Below are positions 24,608 through 34,153 of a stretch of 64,000 nucleotides of DNA, piece by piece. The translations under genes were made by a program, and so were the position numbers. This DNA comes from Tolypothrix bouteillei VB521301. GTDB taxonomy: Bacteria; Cyanobacteriota; Cyanobacteriia; Cyanobacteriales; Nostocaceae. The DNA lies in assembly GCF_000760695.4 (NCBI RefSeq), contig NZ_JHEG04000001.1:6020204-6084203 (forward strand). Direction: 5' to 3'. Position 1 is the first letter of the stretch. Each line of letters opens with the position of its first letter. The notes under the pieces were generated by a model. The model had not been told where the DNA came from. It did no database searches and saw only the letters and a list, made by a program, of their open reading frames with translations.

Positions 24608-26731
24608 ATGGCTGACCCAATTAATCAAACAATGAATATTTACGCATTATTAATTGGCATCGACTACTATCTACCTAATACGTTGTACAAGAGTCTGAAA
24701 GGATGCGTGCGTGACATAAATCTTGTAGCAGACTATCTCATAAAAACTTTGCAAATTCCTTCTGAAAGGATGTTTAAGCTCACTTCTCCAAATCCTGGAA
24801 CCTCTGATAATACCGAAATCCTGGACTTAACACCAACCTATGAAAATATTGTTGCAAAGTTTCGTACCGTCACAGAAATAGCGCAACCAGGAGAGCAAGT
24901 ATACATTCACTACTCCGGACATGGAGGACGTGCAAAAACCATTTATGAAAAACTGAAAGGGGCTGACCAATATGATGAATGTATTGTGCCAATGGATATT
25001 GGCAATGGAGGTCGCTACTTACTGGATATCGAATTAACAACTCTCTTGAAGCGAATGACGGATAAAGGGTTGGTTGTCACAATTATTATGGATAGCTGCC
25101 ACTCTGGAGGAGTAACCCGAGGTGATGCTGCTATCCGAGGCGGAGAAGAAACTGACAAAACACCGCCTAACCATAAAAGCTTGGTTGCCGAAGATGAAGA
25201 GTTGATCGCAAATTGGAAAGCTCTAAATGGAGGAATAGATGGTGACACAGCATGGGTTCCTCCAGCAAATAATTACCTTCTCTTGGCAGCCTGCCGTCCT
25301 AATGAGTATGCATACGAGTATGCATTTGATGGTAAGGAGCGACATGGAGCGCTAACTTACTGGATCGTTCAAACTCTGGCAACTAGTTCCACAACAGGAT
25401 TGAGTTTCAGGGCGTTGTACGATCGCGTTTGCGCTCAAATTCAGAGTAAGTTTCCTCAACAATTACCCATGTTGGTTGGTGATGGCACTCGCATAGTCTT
25501 TGGAAATGAGAACTTACCGCATCACTACACGCTAGCAGTTACTAGTGTAAACTCTAACCAAAAACAAGTTACCTTGAATGCTGGGTTAGCTCATGGACTC
25601 AGTGATGGCACAAGATTTGCCATTTACCTACTGAATACAACAGATTTTTCCAAGCGGCAACAACAACTAGCAATTGTTGAACTCGAAGACGTTCAAGCCA
25701 ATAAAGCGGTTGCTAGAGTTTTAGAACCTCAAGAGGGGGGTATTGCGGTTACAGAAAAAATCGAACTAGGTGCTCCTGCTGTTATGGTATCTGCACCCGT
25801 CGATCTCGTGCGTCGAGTTCGCTTGTTTGACACGAAAGAAGTAGGAGATAAAGAAAATCAATTACCATCCGAGTTAGCTGGAAAACAAAAAGAAGCTTTA
25901 GAGCCAGTTCGGCAAGCTTTGGCTGGCAATGGTTGGGTGGTTGAAGTAGAACCTGGTGACAAGCAAGAGGCTCACTATCAAGTTGCGGTTGGTAGAGATG
26001 GCGAGTATGAAATTTGTATTGGCACGCCTCTTAAAAACTTAGGTTTACCACTGCAAATTGATGCTCCAAATGCAGCGACTGGGATAGTCAATCGCTTGGT
26101 TCATTTAGCAAAATATCAAGCAGTTCAGGCACTTGATAATCCAGCTTCTGAACTTGCTGATTATCTTGAATTTGAATTAGTAGACCAGAGAAAGCAATCG
26201 TTTTCTGAAACTAACAATTTAGTTTTAACACCAGGGGAATCAGTGTTTTTACGAGTCAAGAATACCTATTCTCAACCTCTCAGTATTGCTGTTCTCGATT
26301 TAGAACCCACTTGGGCTATTTCTCAAATTCCCATTGAGGGAATTTCTAGTATTTTCTTTTCTATTGAAAAGGACCAACAAGTACATATAAGAATGAGTCC
26401 TGCTTTGCCAAGAGGATACAAACAAGCTGAAGAAACACTCAAACTGTTTGCAACTCGCGGTCTTGCTAACTTCCAATGGCTAACTTTGAATGCTCTAGAT
26501 AAGGATTTTGGTCAAAGAGGAAATCTTGATGGACACCTTGAGGAGGAAGCAGAAAAACTTACAGAAAGGGGAGAAGCTCATCATATCAATCCTCTCAACA
26601 AACTCTTGGCTACTATTGGTGCTGATGTTGACACTCCACCACCGCCTGAGTTAACTCGTGCAATGGTTTACGAACCCGATCCCAATGCTGAATGGGCAAC
26701 CAAACAGGTAAAGTTTACTATTAAGCAATAG
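24608..26731 (+). CDS. Caspase-family (C14, orthocaspase) protein with DUF4384-like region
   Basis: A 707-aa protein. The N-terminal caspase-like domain (about 10-300) begins IYALLIGIDYYLP and has the catalytic dyad His105 (IHYSGHGGRA) and Cys164 (IIMDSCHSGG). LLAACRPNEYAYEY and HGALTYWIVQTL are typical of the p10-like part. A middle beta-rich region (about 310-500) includes GLAHGLSDGTRFAIYLL. The C-terminus has the DUF4384-type SVFLRVKNTYSQPLSIAVLD fold. Cyanobacterial orthocaspases cleave after Arg or Lys, often with Ca2+. No signal or membrane segment is seen. It leads a same-strand set with a CHAT-WD40 protein and another caspase. Role in cell death or defence is inference. Confidence 0.9.
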   Translation: MADPINQTMNIYALLIGIDYYLPNTLYKSLKGCVRDINLVADYLIKTLQIPSERMFKLTSPNPGTSDNTEILDLTPTYENIVAKFRTVTEIAQPGEQVYIHYSGHGGRAKTIYEKLKGADQYDECIVPMDIGNGGRYLLDIELTTLLKRMTDKGLVVTIIMDSCHSGGVTRGDAAIRGGEETDKTPPNHKSLVAEDEELIANWKALNGGIDGDTAWVPPANNYLLLAACRPNEYAYEYAFDGKERHGALTYWIVQTLATSSTTGLSFRALYDRVCAQIQSKFPQQLPMLVGDGTRIVFGNENLPHHYTLAVTSVNSNQKQVTLNAGLAHGLSDGTRFAIYLLNTTDFSKRQQQLAIVELEDVQANKAVARVLEPQEGGIAVTEKIELGAPAVMVSAPVDLVRRVRLFDTKEVGDKENQLPSELAGKQKEALEPVRQALAGNGWVVEVEPGDKQEAHYQVAVGRDGEYEICIGTPLKNLGLPLQIDAPNAATGIVNRLVHLAKYQAVQALDNPASELADYLEFELVDQRKQSFSETNNLVLTPGESVFLRVKNTYSQPLSIAVLDLEPTWAISQIPIEGISSIFFSIEKDQQVHIRMSPALPRGYKQAEETLKLFATRGLANFQWLTLNALDKDFGQRGNLDGHLEEEAEKLTERGEAHHINPLNKLLATIGADVDTPPPPELTRAMVYEPDPNAEWATKQVKFTIKQ

Positions 26732-26881
26732 TTTCTAAATAGGGCTATCAAAGAGAATTGCACGAGAATTAAAAATAACAAATTCCTTTCTTGATTTTGA
26801 CAGCCCCTCTACTATGAAAACTCGATTTATTGTTCAGTTAGCTAATGACAAAATCTGAACTTTTTGTAAAGGAGTTAAGGC

Positions 26882-28480
26882 TTGAAGACAATACTAATTT
26901 TAGCATCCAATCCCAAAGGAACTTCAGCCCTCGATTTAGACCGTGAAATTCGCGACATTCGAGAAGGTTTGAGGCGATCGCAAAATCGCGATGAATTTCG
27001 CATCGAAGTACGAGGAGCAGTACGCCCTATCGATCTGAGACGCGCCTTGTTAGATGTTGAACCGCAAATTATTCATTTCTGCGGACATGGAACTGGCAAT
27101 GATGGTTTGGTTTTAGAAGGTGACGATGGCGAAGAACGTCTTGTTAGTGGTGAAACGCTATCTGGATTGTTTAAACTTTTTGCCAATAAAGTGGAATGTG
27201 TTTTACTGAATGCCTGTTACTCGGAAGAGCAAGCAACGGCAATTGTTCAACACATTAACTATGTCATTGGTATGAATCGCGAGATTCTGGACGAAGCCGC
27301 CATCGCATTTGCTGTGGGTTTCTATGATGGCATTGGTGCTGGTAAGTCTATTGAAATGGCATATGAACTAGGCTGCAATGCAATCGATCTAGAATTGTCA
27401 GCGCCATCATCTCAGCATCGGAAGATGATTGTTCTTTCTTCTCCAGAAGAGACACAGAAAACTCTATCTTCAACGCATTCAATTCCGGTGTTGAAGAAGA
27501 AAAGCGAACCTAACACTATCAGTGTACCAACTACTACTGCGCTCGGAACATCCAACAGCGAATCTCTTATTGGTCATGCGGATTGGATTCGTTCCCTCGC
27601 ATTTAGTCCTGATGGTAAAAGGCTTTTAAGCAGCAGCAACGATAAAACAGTGAGACTGTGGGATGTGCAATCGGGTCAACTCTTACATCTGCTAACAGGA
27701 CATCGCGATCGCATCAAATGTGTTGGTATCAGCCCTGACGGACAAATTCTGCTCAGTAGCAGTACTGATGCGATCGTTAAGGCATGGGATTACAGTCAAC
27801 TGTCAGATAAAAAAACAGGAGATTGTCGCTACACAATAAAAGCTTCTTCTAAAACACTAACTTTAGTTCAGGCATTACCCGTTAATCCAAATCCCCAACG
27901 CTCGTGCTTTGCTACGGGTGCAGAACATGGGAAAATTTCTCTCTGGGATTTAAAGACGGGAAAATGGTTGCGTAGTATTCAAGCTCACCAAAGTGCAGTT
28001 CTCACACTTGCTTTCAGTTCTGATGGACGAATGCTAGCTAGTGGCGGTCAAAATTCCACTGTTAAACTTTGGGATTTAGACAAAGGTACTGAACAACCAG
28101 CCTACATTATTCCTTACGCTCATTTAAGCGAAGTTTTGTCATTGGCAATTAGCTCGCAAACTCAAACCCTAATTAGTAGCGGTGCAGATCGAACAATCAA
28201 GCTTTGGGATTTAGCAACAGGTGAAAAGAAAGCTCCTCATATTTTGACAGGTCATGCAGGTCGCGTTTGGTGTGTTGCCATCAGTCCAGATGGAACAAAA
28301 ATTGCCAGTGCTAGTGCGGATTACACTGTGAAACTCTGGGATTTGGCAACAGGGAAGTTATTGCAAACCTTTACAGGACATTTAGGAGAGGTGCGTGCAG
28401 TTGCCTTTAGCCCTGATGGCAATTTAATTGCTAGTGGCGGTGATGACATGGAAATTAAGCTCTGGCAGCTTCAAGTATGA
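26882..28480 (+). CDS. CHAT-protease / seven-WD40-repeat fusion protein
   Basis: A 532-aa fusion. Start is a TTG at 26882, supported by AAAGGAG seven bases upstream. Residues 1-190 are a CHAT (caspase-like) domain with His69 (IIHFCGHGTGNDG) and Cys112 (LLNACYSEEQA) as the dyad. A Ser/Thr-rich linker follows (about 190-222). Residues about 223-532 hold seven WD40 repeats, each ending in a form of KLWDL, which would make one complete beta propeller. The propeller is expected to bind a partner or sense a ligand and gate the protease. It lies 150 bases after the caspase gene and about 50 before the next one. Target unknown. Confidence 0.9.
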   Translation: MKTILILASNPKGTSALDLDREIRDIREGLRRSQNRDEFRIEVRGAVRPIDLRRALLDVEPQIIHFCGHGTGNDGLVLEGDDGEERLVSGETLSGLFKLFANKVECVLLNACYSEEQATAIVQHINYVIGMNREILDEAAIAFAVGFYDGIGAGKSIEMAYELGCNAIDLELSAPSSQHRKMIVLSSPEETQKTLSSTHSIPVLKKKSEPNTISVPTTTALGTSNSESLIGHADWIRSLAFSPDGKRLLSSSNDKTVRLWDVQSGQLLHLLTGHRDRIKCVGISPDGQILLSSSTDAIVKAWDYSQLSDKKTGDCRYTIKASSKTLTLVQALPVNPNPQRSCFATGAEHGKISLWDLKTGKWLRSIQAHQSAVLTLAFSSDGRMLASGGQNSTVKLWDLDKGTEQPAYIIPYAHLSEVLSLAISSQTQTLISSGADRTIKLWDLATGEKKAPHILTGHAGRVWCVAISPDGTKIASASADYTVKLWDLATGKLLQTFTGHLGEVRAVAFSPDGNLIASGGDDMEIKLWQLQV

Positions 28481-28529
28481 GAATTATTTTATACAAAACA
28501 AATTGCAATTAAGAAATAACGTGAGGATT

Positions 28530-30158
28530 ATGACGGAGCAAATTCAAGAAATAGAAAGACTCGAGCGTAAGATGACTGTGTTAGATGTCGAAGTTGAATT
28601 TGAACCTGTCAAGCAGGGGCGCTCGCTCGTCGTGGTTATTGGTATTGACGAGTATGTCCACTGGCAAAAACTTAAGAATGCTGTTCGGGATGCAATCGGT
28701 CTTCAACAGGCGCTCATCGACAAGTTGGGATTTTCAGCACCGATAGCTCCGCTGTTTAACGAAGCAGCGACTAAAACAGCGATCGCATCTCTAATTGAGG
28801 ATCGGCTTCGTGAAGAGTTACAAGAAGATGACAACTTGGTATTATTTTTTGCAGGGCACGGGCATACCCGTGTTGACAAAGTAGGTGGCAAAGTCGTTGG
28901 AGAAACAGGGTTCATCGTCCCAGTAGAAGCACAAGGACCAAAAGAAGTTTGGAGTGATTACATCAAAATCGATCCACTTCTTCAATCCATTAGCTGCCTT
29001 CCTGCAAGACATATCCTTGTGATTCTAGATTCCTGTCATAGTGGTTTTGCATTGGGTGAAGCAATGAAGATCTCCCGAGATGCAGTTCGCTATGAAAAAG
29101 ACCTTAGCAGTCGAATCAGTCGCAAAGTAATTACTTCCGCCCGACGGGAGCAACGGGCATTAGATGGCGGACCAATTCCCGGTCACTCATTATTTACTGG
29201 TACATTAGTGGATGGGTTTAACTGGGGCAAAGCAGATTTAGATAACAATGGACTGATTACTTCTTCAGAATTGGGATTATTCATTCAACAAAAAGTTGGT
29301 CAAGCCTCTGAATCAAGACAAACACCAGACTTTGGAGCGTTTTATCTCGACGATCGAGGTGAGATGGTAATCTCATTACGGAATCAAAGCTTTGATGCAC
29401 TAAAAGCCCGTGCGTTTTCTGCTCTTCAGTGTGGCGAAATTACAACTTTCAAGGAATTGACTCAACAGATTGTCACATTAAAATCGAGTAGTCCTGAAGC
29501 TCTTTATCTTGAGTATAGGCTCAAGCTCCTTGAAAGCAATATCAAAGAAGCTGCCACTGCTGCACAAAAACTTTTTTCTCTACATCCACCTACCGGGAGG
29601 ATTCCTTTATCATCAAAAGACCTTGAAACAATTAATTCTTACTTAAATATTCCGAGTTGGGCATATAGCTTCACTATTTCAGAGACTGACTTTCCTGTTG
29701 AAATAGCGTTGCTTTCCGGTTTAGATAGTGACAATTTTGAGGTTGCTCAAGAACAAATGCTTGGTGAGCTAAGAGGATTTTACTTTAAAGATGGAAATTC
29801 TTTTCAATTTAGGATTAAAAATCTCACTGATTCGCAAATTTACATTTACTTGATTAGAGTTGACTCTGCAGGTCGTATTGAGTCTATACCTATCTGGCGT
29901 GATGATTATATTGACTGGCAAGGGTTAGAGCCTGGAATAACAGCGCTAAGCTATTTATTTGAAGTGACCAAAGATAAAGAATTTGGTGGAATACATGAAT
30001 TCCGCTTTTTTTCCTCACCTCAAAGGATTAATCAGTTACTGCGAGCTCCATCTTCAGATTCTCGTGGAGGATTACAAGGTTTGCAGAATCTTCAAGATAT
30101 CACCTTGAGTGATTTAAAAAAAATTAGAACAAAGGTTATTTACTATAGTGAAATTTAA
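28530..30158 (+). CDS. Caspase-family (C14) protein with EF-hand-like loop
   Basis: A 542-aa protein. The start is the ATG at 28530 with GTGAGGAT before it; a longer frame overlaps the WD40 gene. After a short N-terminal helix the caspase domain begins LVVVIGIDEYVHWQKL and has His110 (LFFAGHGHT) and Cys169 (VILDSCHSGF). Residues 236-247 (DLDNNGLITSSE) fit the EF-hand calcium loop pattern D-x-D-x-N-G-x-I-x-x-x-E. The C-terminal 280 residues are of unknown fold, with a DUF4384-like stretch (FQFRIKNLTDSQIYIYLI). Third in the caspase-CHAT-caspase run and probably co-transcribed with the WD40 gene. Confidence 0.88.
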   Translation: MTEQIQEIERLERKMTVLDVEVEFEPVKQGRSLVVVIGIDEYVHWQKLKNAVRDAIGLQQALIDKLGFSAPIAPLFNEAATKTAIASLIEDRLREELQEDDNLVLFFAGHGHTRVDKVGGKVVGETGFIVPVEAQGPKEVWSDYIKIDPLLQSISCLPARHILVILDSCHSGFALGEAMKISRDAVRYEKDLSSRISRKVITSARREQRALDGGPIPGHSLFTGTLVDGFNWGKADLDNNGLITSSELGLFIQQKVGQASESRQTPDFGAFYLDDRGEMVISLRNQSFDALKARAFSALQCGEITTFKELTQQIVTLKSSSPEALYLEYRLKLLESNIKEAATAAQKLFSLHPPTGRIPLSSKDLETINSYLNIPSWAYSFTISETDFPVEIALLSGLDSDNFEVAQEQMLGELRGFYFKDGNSFQFRIKNLTDSQIYIYLIRVDSAGRIESIPIWRDDYIDWQGLEPGITALSYLFEVTKDKEFGGIHEFRFFSSPQRINQLLRAPSSDSRGGLQGLQNLQDITLSDLKKIRTKVIYYSEI

Positions 30159-30209
30159 CATCAAGTTAACTATCGATAAAACTAAGTATGATTTTAATAA
30201 ACTATTGGA

Positions 30210-30488
30210 CTATAAGCTAAGCTGTTGACTCCAAAGCCTACCGTTTGCATTGGGTTGGAGTTGCTGATATTGTCCACGAAGCAACTCAAATCCTTGAAAT
30301 TCTAAACTATCTGGGTCAAACCAGAAATATTCTGGAGTGCGAAAAATGTCTTAATATATTTGCTTTTTCAAACCTCGGTCTGTTGCAGCTGTTTTTGGTG
30401 AGAGAATCTCAATGATGACGTTGGGACACGGACTACCATAGATATTACTAGTTTGTAAATAGCGGCATCAATGTAGTTTTCTCCATGC
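30210..30488 (-). pseudogene. Uma2-family relic
   Basis: On the minus strand, frames give CPNVIIEILSPKTAATDRGL, then a TAA stop, then EYFWFDPDSLEFQGFELLRG. These are Uma2 motifs, but the reading frame is broken by the stop and by at least one shift near 30437. It lies between the second caspase gene and a toxin-antitoxin pair and fills the 30159-30493 gap. Confidence 0.7.
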
Positions 30489-30493
30489 AACTT

Positions 30494-30760
30494 TTAACCA
30501 TCATCCTTATAAACTTCGCTCCGATGTTTTACTTTGACGACAGTTACCTTTAAAACGTCATCTTCTATTTCATAAACTATACGATAATCACCAATACGAA
30601 TACGATATGAATTTTTTTGCCCTTTTAACTTTTTAACCCCGTCTGGACGCGGTTCTATTTTTAAATCATTGACTCTCGCTTGTATGCGTTCTTGTACGTC
30701 GAGGGGTAGTTTTCTCAACTGTTTTTTGGCACCCTTTGTAAATTTTACTTTGTAACTCAC
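30494..30760 (-). CDS. RelE/ParE-family toxin
   Basis: An 88-aa RelE-type toxin: VKFTKGAKKQLRKLPLDVQE, the KKLKGQKNSYRIRIGDYRIV core, and YEIEDDVLKVTVVKVKHRSE with the usual C-terminal Arg/His. The basic, RxRxGxYR-type core favours an mRNA interferase of the RelE group. It overlaps the upstream antitoxin gene by four bases. Confidence 0.9.
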   Translation of the reverse strand: MSYKVKFTKGAKKQLRKLPLDVQERIQARVNDLKIEPRPDGVKKLKGQKNSYRIRIGDYRIVYEIEDDVLKVTVVKVKHRSEVYKDDG

Positions 30761-30996
30761 GCAACGTCCTTGTGTCTATCGTTTCTTATTTCTTCTTCTA
30801 TTTCCTCCCAAGACACAGTACCATTAATGCGTATGTCTTCTCTAGCTTCTTCAATAGCTAATAAGTCTTCTTCATCCTCTATATCATCGATTCGTTTTAA
30901 AAGTGCGTAAATCTCATCTAATGTACTGTCATAAGCTTGATGTAGCAGTACATTAATCTCTTTAATTAATTGTTGTCTATCTTGTTCGGTTTTCAT
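30757..30996 (-). CDS. Antitoxin partner of the RelE-type toxin
   Basis: A 79-aa acidic helical protein (IKEINVLLHQAYDSTLDEIY, then RIDDIEDEEDLLAIEEARED) directly upstream of the toxin, with ATGA overlap. Size, charge and position fit an antitoxin, although no DNA-binding motif stands out. Its cognate toxin follows. Confidence 0.8.
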   Translation of the reverse strand: MKTEQDRQQLIKEINVLLHQAYDSTLDEIYALLKRIDDIEDEEDLLAIEEAREDIRINGTVSWEEIEEEIRNDRHKDVA

Positions 30997-31139
30997 TGTT
31001 AAACTTATGCTCTTATTATTAATTTAATATATTATACTTTACTCGTCTGCGTACTCTGCGCCTCTGTAGTTAAATAAATGATTTTCAAACCGCAGAGGAA
31101 CACAGAGCACAGAGACAATATAAGGAGTGACCTCTTAAT

Positions 31140-32963
31140 TTACGGAGTGCCAACTGCGCCAGAGTAAACCAAACCGCGCTGTATATCCATCGTCAAAATG
31201 GCTCCATCGCGAATGACTTGTGTGGCATTCTTCACACCAACAATGACCGGCACCCCAAGACGCAACCCGATGACAGCTGCATGACTGGTGAGACTTTCAT
31301 CTTCAGTAATAATTCCAGCCGATTTACGAATTGCATCAACAAAATCAGCACTGGTAGTAGGCGCAACCAAAATTTCTCCGTGATTGAAATTGCTTGCATC
31401 CATACCGGTGTGAGCAACTCTTGCGCGACCGCTGACAGAACCTTGTCCCAATCCAATTCCCTGACCGAGAACTGCTGTCACAACTTCAACTTTAATCAAA
31501 TCTGTGGAACCGGAAACGCCTTGGAGAGTTCCTGCAGTCATAACGACCAAATCTCCTTCAGACAACAAGCCCCTTTCTTGAGCAACGTTCATGGCTGCTT
31601 GGAATGTCTGACCTGTAGAAGGAAGTTCTAACATCAACAACGGTTTAACCCCCCACACGAGCTGTAATTGCCGTGCCACATTCACGTGAGGTGTCACTGC
31701 TAAAATTGGTGTCTGGGGACGAAATTTGGAAACATTTCGCGCTGTTGCTCCTGTTTGTGTCAGAGTCATAATTGCTGCTGCACCTAGCTGTTCTGCAATT
31801 TGACCGACTGCTTGGCTGATAGCGTTGGGAATGGAACGCTTTGGATCTCTTAGCAGACTGGTGTTGGTGTTTTCTGCTTCTTCTTGTTCGATACGTTCGG
31901 CAATCCGCGCCATGGTAGCCACAGCTTCCACTGGAAACTTACCAACTGCGGTTTCATTCGAGAGCATCACCGCATCCGTACCATCTAAAATCGCATTAGC
32001 CACATCCGATACTTCAGCACGAGTTGGACGGGGGTTACTCACCATGCTGTCTAACATTTGAGTGGCGGTGATAATGGGAATACCCAAACGATTGGCAGTC
32101 GCAATCAATCGTTTTTGTAATATCGGTACATCCTCGGCTGGCAATTCTACGCCGAGATCGCCTCTTGCTACCATTACCCCATCGCACAACGCTAGAACGG
32201 CTTCCATTTGTTCGATCGCTTCGTGCTTTTCTATTTTGGCAATAACCGGTACTTGCTTACCCGTGCTGGAAATGAGCTCTTTAATCTCAATCATATCCTG
32301 AGGATTGCGGACAAAAGAAAGAGCGACCCAGTCAACGCCCTGATCGAGACCAAAAATCAAATCCTCTCGGTCTTTTTCCGTCATTGCTTTGATGGACAGG
32401 TAAACTCCCGGAAAGTTCACTCCTTTGTTATTGGAAAGTGTCCCGCCCACAGTCACGCGACAGTGCAAATCGCCTTTTTCGCGATTGATATCCTCTACGA
32501 GCATTTCCACTCGCCCGTCGTCTAGCAGAATTCTTGACCCTGTTGGTACTTCATCTGCCAAATAATCGTAGGTTACGCAACTTATATCCTGCATACCCAC
32601 AACCGGGCGATTCGTTAGAATAAAGGGATCGCCTTTTGCCAAAACTATAGATCCATTTTCAAACTTTCCCAGACGAATCTTCGGTCCTTGTAAGTCTTGA
32701 AGGATGGCTACTGGTTTGTTAAGTTCAAATGCGGTTTGTCGGATGAGGCGGATATTTCGCTGATGGTCGGCGTGAGTTCCGTGGGAAAAGTTGAGTCGCA
32801 ATGTGGTTGCACCAGCTTCAATAATGGCTTTTAGCATTTCCGGGCTGCTAGTAGCAGGTCCGATTGTGGCGACAATTTTTGTACGGCGAAGGGAATCTTT
32901 TAGTTGCATAGGAGCTGAACTAGTGGGAGCTACTCTGGGAATCATCCTAATGTTAGGATGCAT
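31140..32963 (-). CDS. pyk: Pyruvate kinase with C-terminal PEP-utiliser domain
   Basis: A 607-aa glycolytic enzyme converting PEP and ADP to pyruvate and ATP. The N-terminal barrel starts KIVATIGPATSSPEMLKAII, with LNFSHG, ILQDLQGPKIRLG and the active-site block VPVIAKIEKHEAIEQMEAVL, then DGVMVARGDLGVE. The allosteric domain follows (AIMTLTQTGATARNVSKFRP). The extra C-terminal domain (about 500-600) has SGRARVAHTGMDASNF and the phosphohistidine-type motif ESLTSHAAVIGLRLGV of the PEP-utilising mobile domain, as in bacilli and many cyanobacteria. Start at 32963 keeps the longest frame; ATG at 32909 is an alternative nearer the conserved region. Monocistronic. Confidence 0.92.
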   Translation of the reverse strand: MHPNIRMIPRVAPTSSAPMQLKDSLRRTKIVATIGPATSSPEMLKAIIEAGATTLRLNFSHGTHADHQRNIRLIRQTAFELNKPVAILQDLQGPKIRLGKFENGSIVLAKGDPFILTNRPVVGMQDISCVTYDYLADEVPTGSRILLDDGRVEMLVEDINREKGDLHCRVTVGGTLSNNKGVNFPGVYLSIKAMTEKDREDLIFGLDQGVDWVALSFVRNPQDMIEIKELISSTGKQVPVIAKIEKHEAIEQMEAVLALCDGVMVARGDLGVELPAEDVPILQKRLIATANRLGIPIITATQMLDSMVSNPRPTRAEVSDVANAILDGTDAVMLSNETAVGKFPVEAVATMARIAERIEQEEAENTNTSLLRDPKRSIPNAISQAVGQIAEQLGAAAIMTLTQTGATARNVSKFRPQTPILAVTPHVNVARQLQLVWGVKPLLMLELPSTGQTFQAAMNVAQERGLLSEGDLVVMTAGTLQGVSGSTDLIKVEVVTAVLGQGIGLGQGSVSGRARVAHTGMDASNFNHGEILVAPTTSADFVDAIRKSAGIITEDESLTSHAAVIGLRLGVPVIVGVKNATQVIRDGAILTMDIQRGLVYSGAVGTP

Positions 32964-33157
32964 CTCTTGTCTGTCGCTACAGAACCAATCGTGAACGACT
33001 CGCTTGAAATCATACCCTTATTCTGCTGCTAATATGTGGAATCGATGATAAATTTTGTAGACAAAATTTACTTTCTGCAATTTTGTCTGTCAAAACTTAA
33101 CTTTCATTCATAGAAAAGTGGCATTATCTAGATAACCAATCGGCGAAAAAGGAGTTT

Positions 33158-34048
33158 ATGATGCTGACGTCGGAGGCACCAAAGCCACTGACAGTCCCCC
33201 CAAAGGAGTTTCTAGCGCCTCCGGGTGATTTCAACCCGACGCTGCTCATGTTTTTGGTAGCGGTGGCAATACTAGTGTTATCTAACTTTGGCTACTGGGT
33301 TTGGGAATGGCAACACTGGGTGTGCTTTACTGCTAATACTCTTGCTTTACACATGGCAGGTACGGTAATTCACGATGCCTGTCACCAATCTGCTCATCGC
33401 AATCGAGTCGTTAATGCTATGTTGGGTCATGGCAGTGCTCTGATGCTTGCTTTTGCATTCCCCGTCTTCACAAGAGTCCATTTGCAGCATCACGCTCATG
33501 TTAACGACCCAGAAGACGATCCGGATCACTACGTCTCCACAGGCGGTCCTTTGTGGTTGATTGCAGTGCGATTTTTATACCATGAAGTATTTTTCTTTAA
33601 GCGACAATTGTGGCGCAAAAACGAACTACTTGAATGGTTTATCAGCAGGTTGATTGTCGGTTCAATCTTTTACATCTCGGTTCAGTACCACTTTTTAGGT
33701 TACATTCTCAATTTCTGGTTTATTCCTGCTTTTGTTGTAGGCATAGCACTGGGACTGTTTTTTGATTACTTACCCCACCGTCCTTTTACAGAACGCGATC
33801 GCTGGAAAAATGCTCGCGTTTACCCCAATCCCATTCTCAACATTTTGATTATGGGGCAGAACTACCATCTCATTCATCATTTGTGGCCTTCCATTCCCTG
33901 GTATAATTATCAGCCCACGTATAACTTGATGAAACCTCTCCTGGATGAAAAAGGCTGCTATCAATCAACAGGGTTGCTACAGAAAAAAGATTTTTTTGGA
34001 TTTGTCTATGACATCTTTTTAGGCATTCGGTTTCATCACAGCAACTAG
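33158..34048 (+). CDS. crtR: Beta-carotene hydroxylase CrtR
   Basis: A 296-aa membrane di-iron hydroxylase of the fatty-acid-desaturase superfamily. Three histidine boxes are visible: HDACHQSAH, VHLQHHAHVNDP and NYHLIHHLWPSIPWYNY. Several hydrophobic segments surround them. CrtR hydroxylates the beta-ionone rings of carotenoids to make zeaxanthin and related pigments. Length and the conserved YWVWEWQHWV start agree with cyanobacterial CrtR. The ATG follows AAGGAG. Single gene. Confidence 0.9.
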   Translation: MMLTSEAPKPLTVPPKEFLAPPGDFNPTLLMFLVAVAILVLSNFGYWVWEWQHWVCFTANTLALHMAGTVIHDACHQSAHRNRVVNAMLGHGSALMLAFAFPVFTRVHLQHHAHVNDPEDDPDHYVSTGGPLWLIAVRFLYHEVFFFKRQLWRKNELLEWFISRLIVGSIFYISVQYHFLGYILNFWFIPAFVVGIALGLFFDYLPHRPFTERDRWKNARVYPNPILNILIMGQNYHLIHHLWPSIPWYNYQPTYNLMKPLLDEKGCYQSTGLLQKKDFFGFVYDIFLGIRFHHSN

Positions 34049-34153
34049 GTAGGCATTGGGCATTAGGCAATAGGGCACTGGGCGTTTGGCATTGGGCGTA
34101 AGTCATTTATTCCACCTTGTCTACCTTGTCCCCTAATCCCTAATCCCCAGTCC

